From an uncultured Flavobacteriaceae bacterium (GTDB lineage Bacteria > Bacteroidota > Bacteroidia > Flavobacteriales > Flavobacteriaceae), in the NCBI GenBank assembly GCA_947311815.1, contig CAMZMA010000135.1, positions 1 through 5,051 of the forward strand: a stretch of 5,051 nucleotides of DNA, in the 5' to 3' direction. The notes beneath the pieces were generated by a model. The model was not told where the DNA came from. It worked only from the letters and a program-made list of their open reading frames with translations, and did not search any database. A program made the position numbers and the translations under genes. Shown here piece after piece: positions 5,029 through 5,051 of the stretch. Position 1 is the first letter of the stretch. Each line of letters begins with the position of its first letter.

Positions 5029-5051
5029 CAATAAAAAAATAAAATTTGAAA

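Noticed and set aside
4843..5031. 62-residue minus-strand frame after tsaB
   Set aside because: It overlaps the tsaB end and the promoter at 5000-5028, has no recognisable motif, and its composition fits AT-rich spacer.
1..5051. tRNA or rRNA genes, CRISPR arrays, transposases, phage or defence genes
   Set aside because: I looked on both strands and saw no cloverleaf, regular long direct repeats, terminal inverted repeats of an insertion sequence, or matching protein motifs.

Overview
The window is AT-rich. Three intergenic promoters carry the Bacteroidetes -7 box (TAnnTTTG), there is almost no Shine-Dalgarno sequence, and the protein families are typical of flavobacteria. I infer a member of the Flavobacteriia (Bacteroidota); the genus cannot be fixed from this sequence. 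All supported genes are on the + strand.

Positions 1-454 hold the end of a heme-copper (aa3/caa3-type) cytochrome c oxidase cluster: the last 18 codons of subunit III, a complete small subunit IV, and a strong intrinsic terminator. Positions 484-2511 hold a tightly packed four-gene set: a membrane-anchored SCO-like protein without copper ligands, a canonical SCO1/SenC copper chaperone, a four-helix-plus DUF420 (CtaM/YozB-like) membrane protein, and a 73-residue exported CxxC protein with one C-terminal membrane segment. The genes are 1 nt apart or overlap by 8 nt (ATGnnTAA), so they are almost certainly co-transcribed and translationally coupled. Together they look like the assembly and copper-delivery module for the oxidase encoded just upstream.

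Positions 2512-2743 are an intergenic spacer with two candidate terminators and a promoter, followed by an outer-membrane TolC-family efflux protein (2744-4075) whose pump partners are not in the window. A second spacer (4076-4206) holds an imperfect hairpin, a 7-bp tandem repeat and a promoter. It leads to tsaB (4207-4893, TTG start), a subunit of the t6A37 tRNA-modification machinery. The final 158 nt contain no gene but end in a good promoter for a gene beyond the window.

Most of this is conserved housekeeping content, and I do not see a convincing new system. The items most worth a second look are the copper-site-less SCO paralogue beside the canonical SCO, the small CxxC membrane protein in the same operon, and the repeat-rich spacer in front of tsaB.
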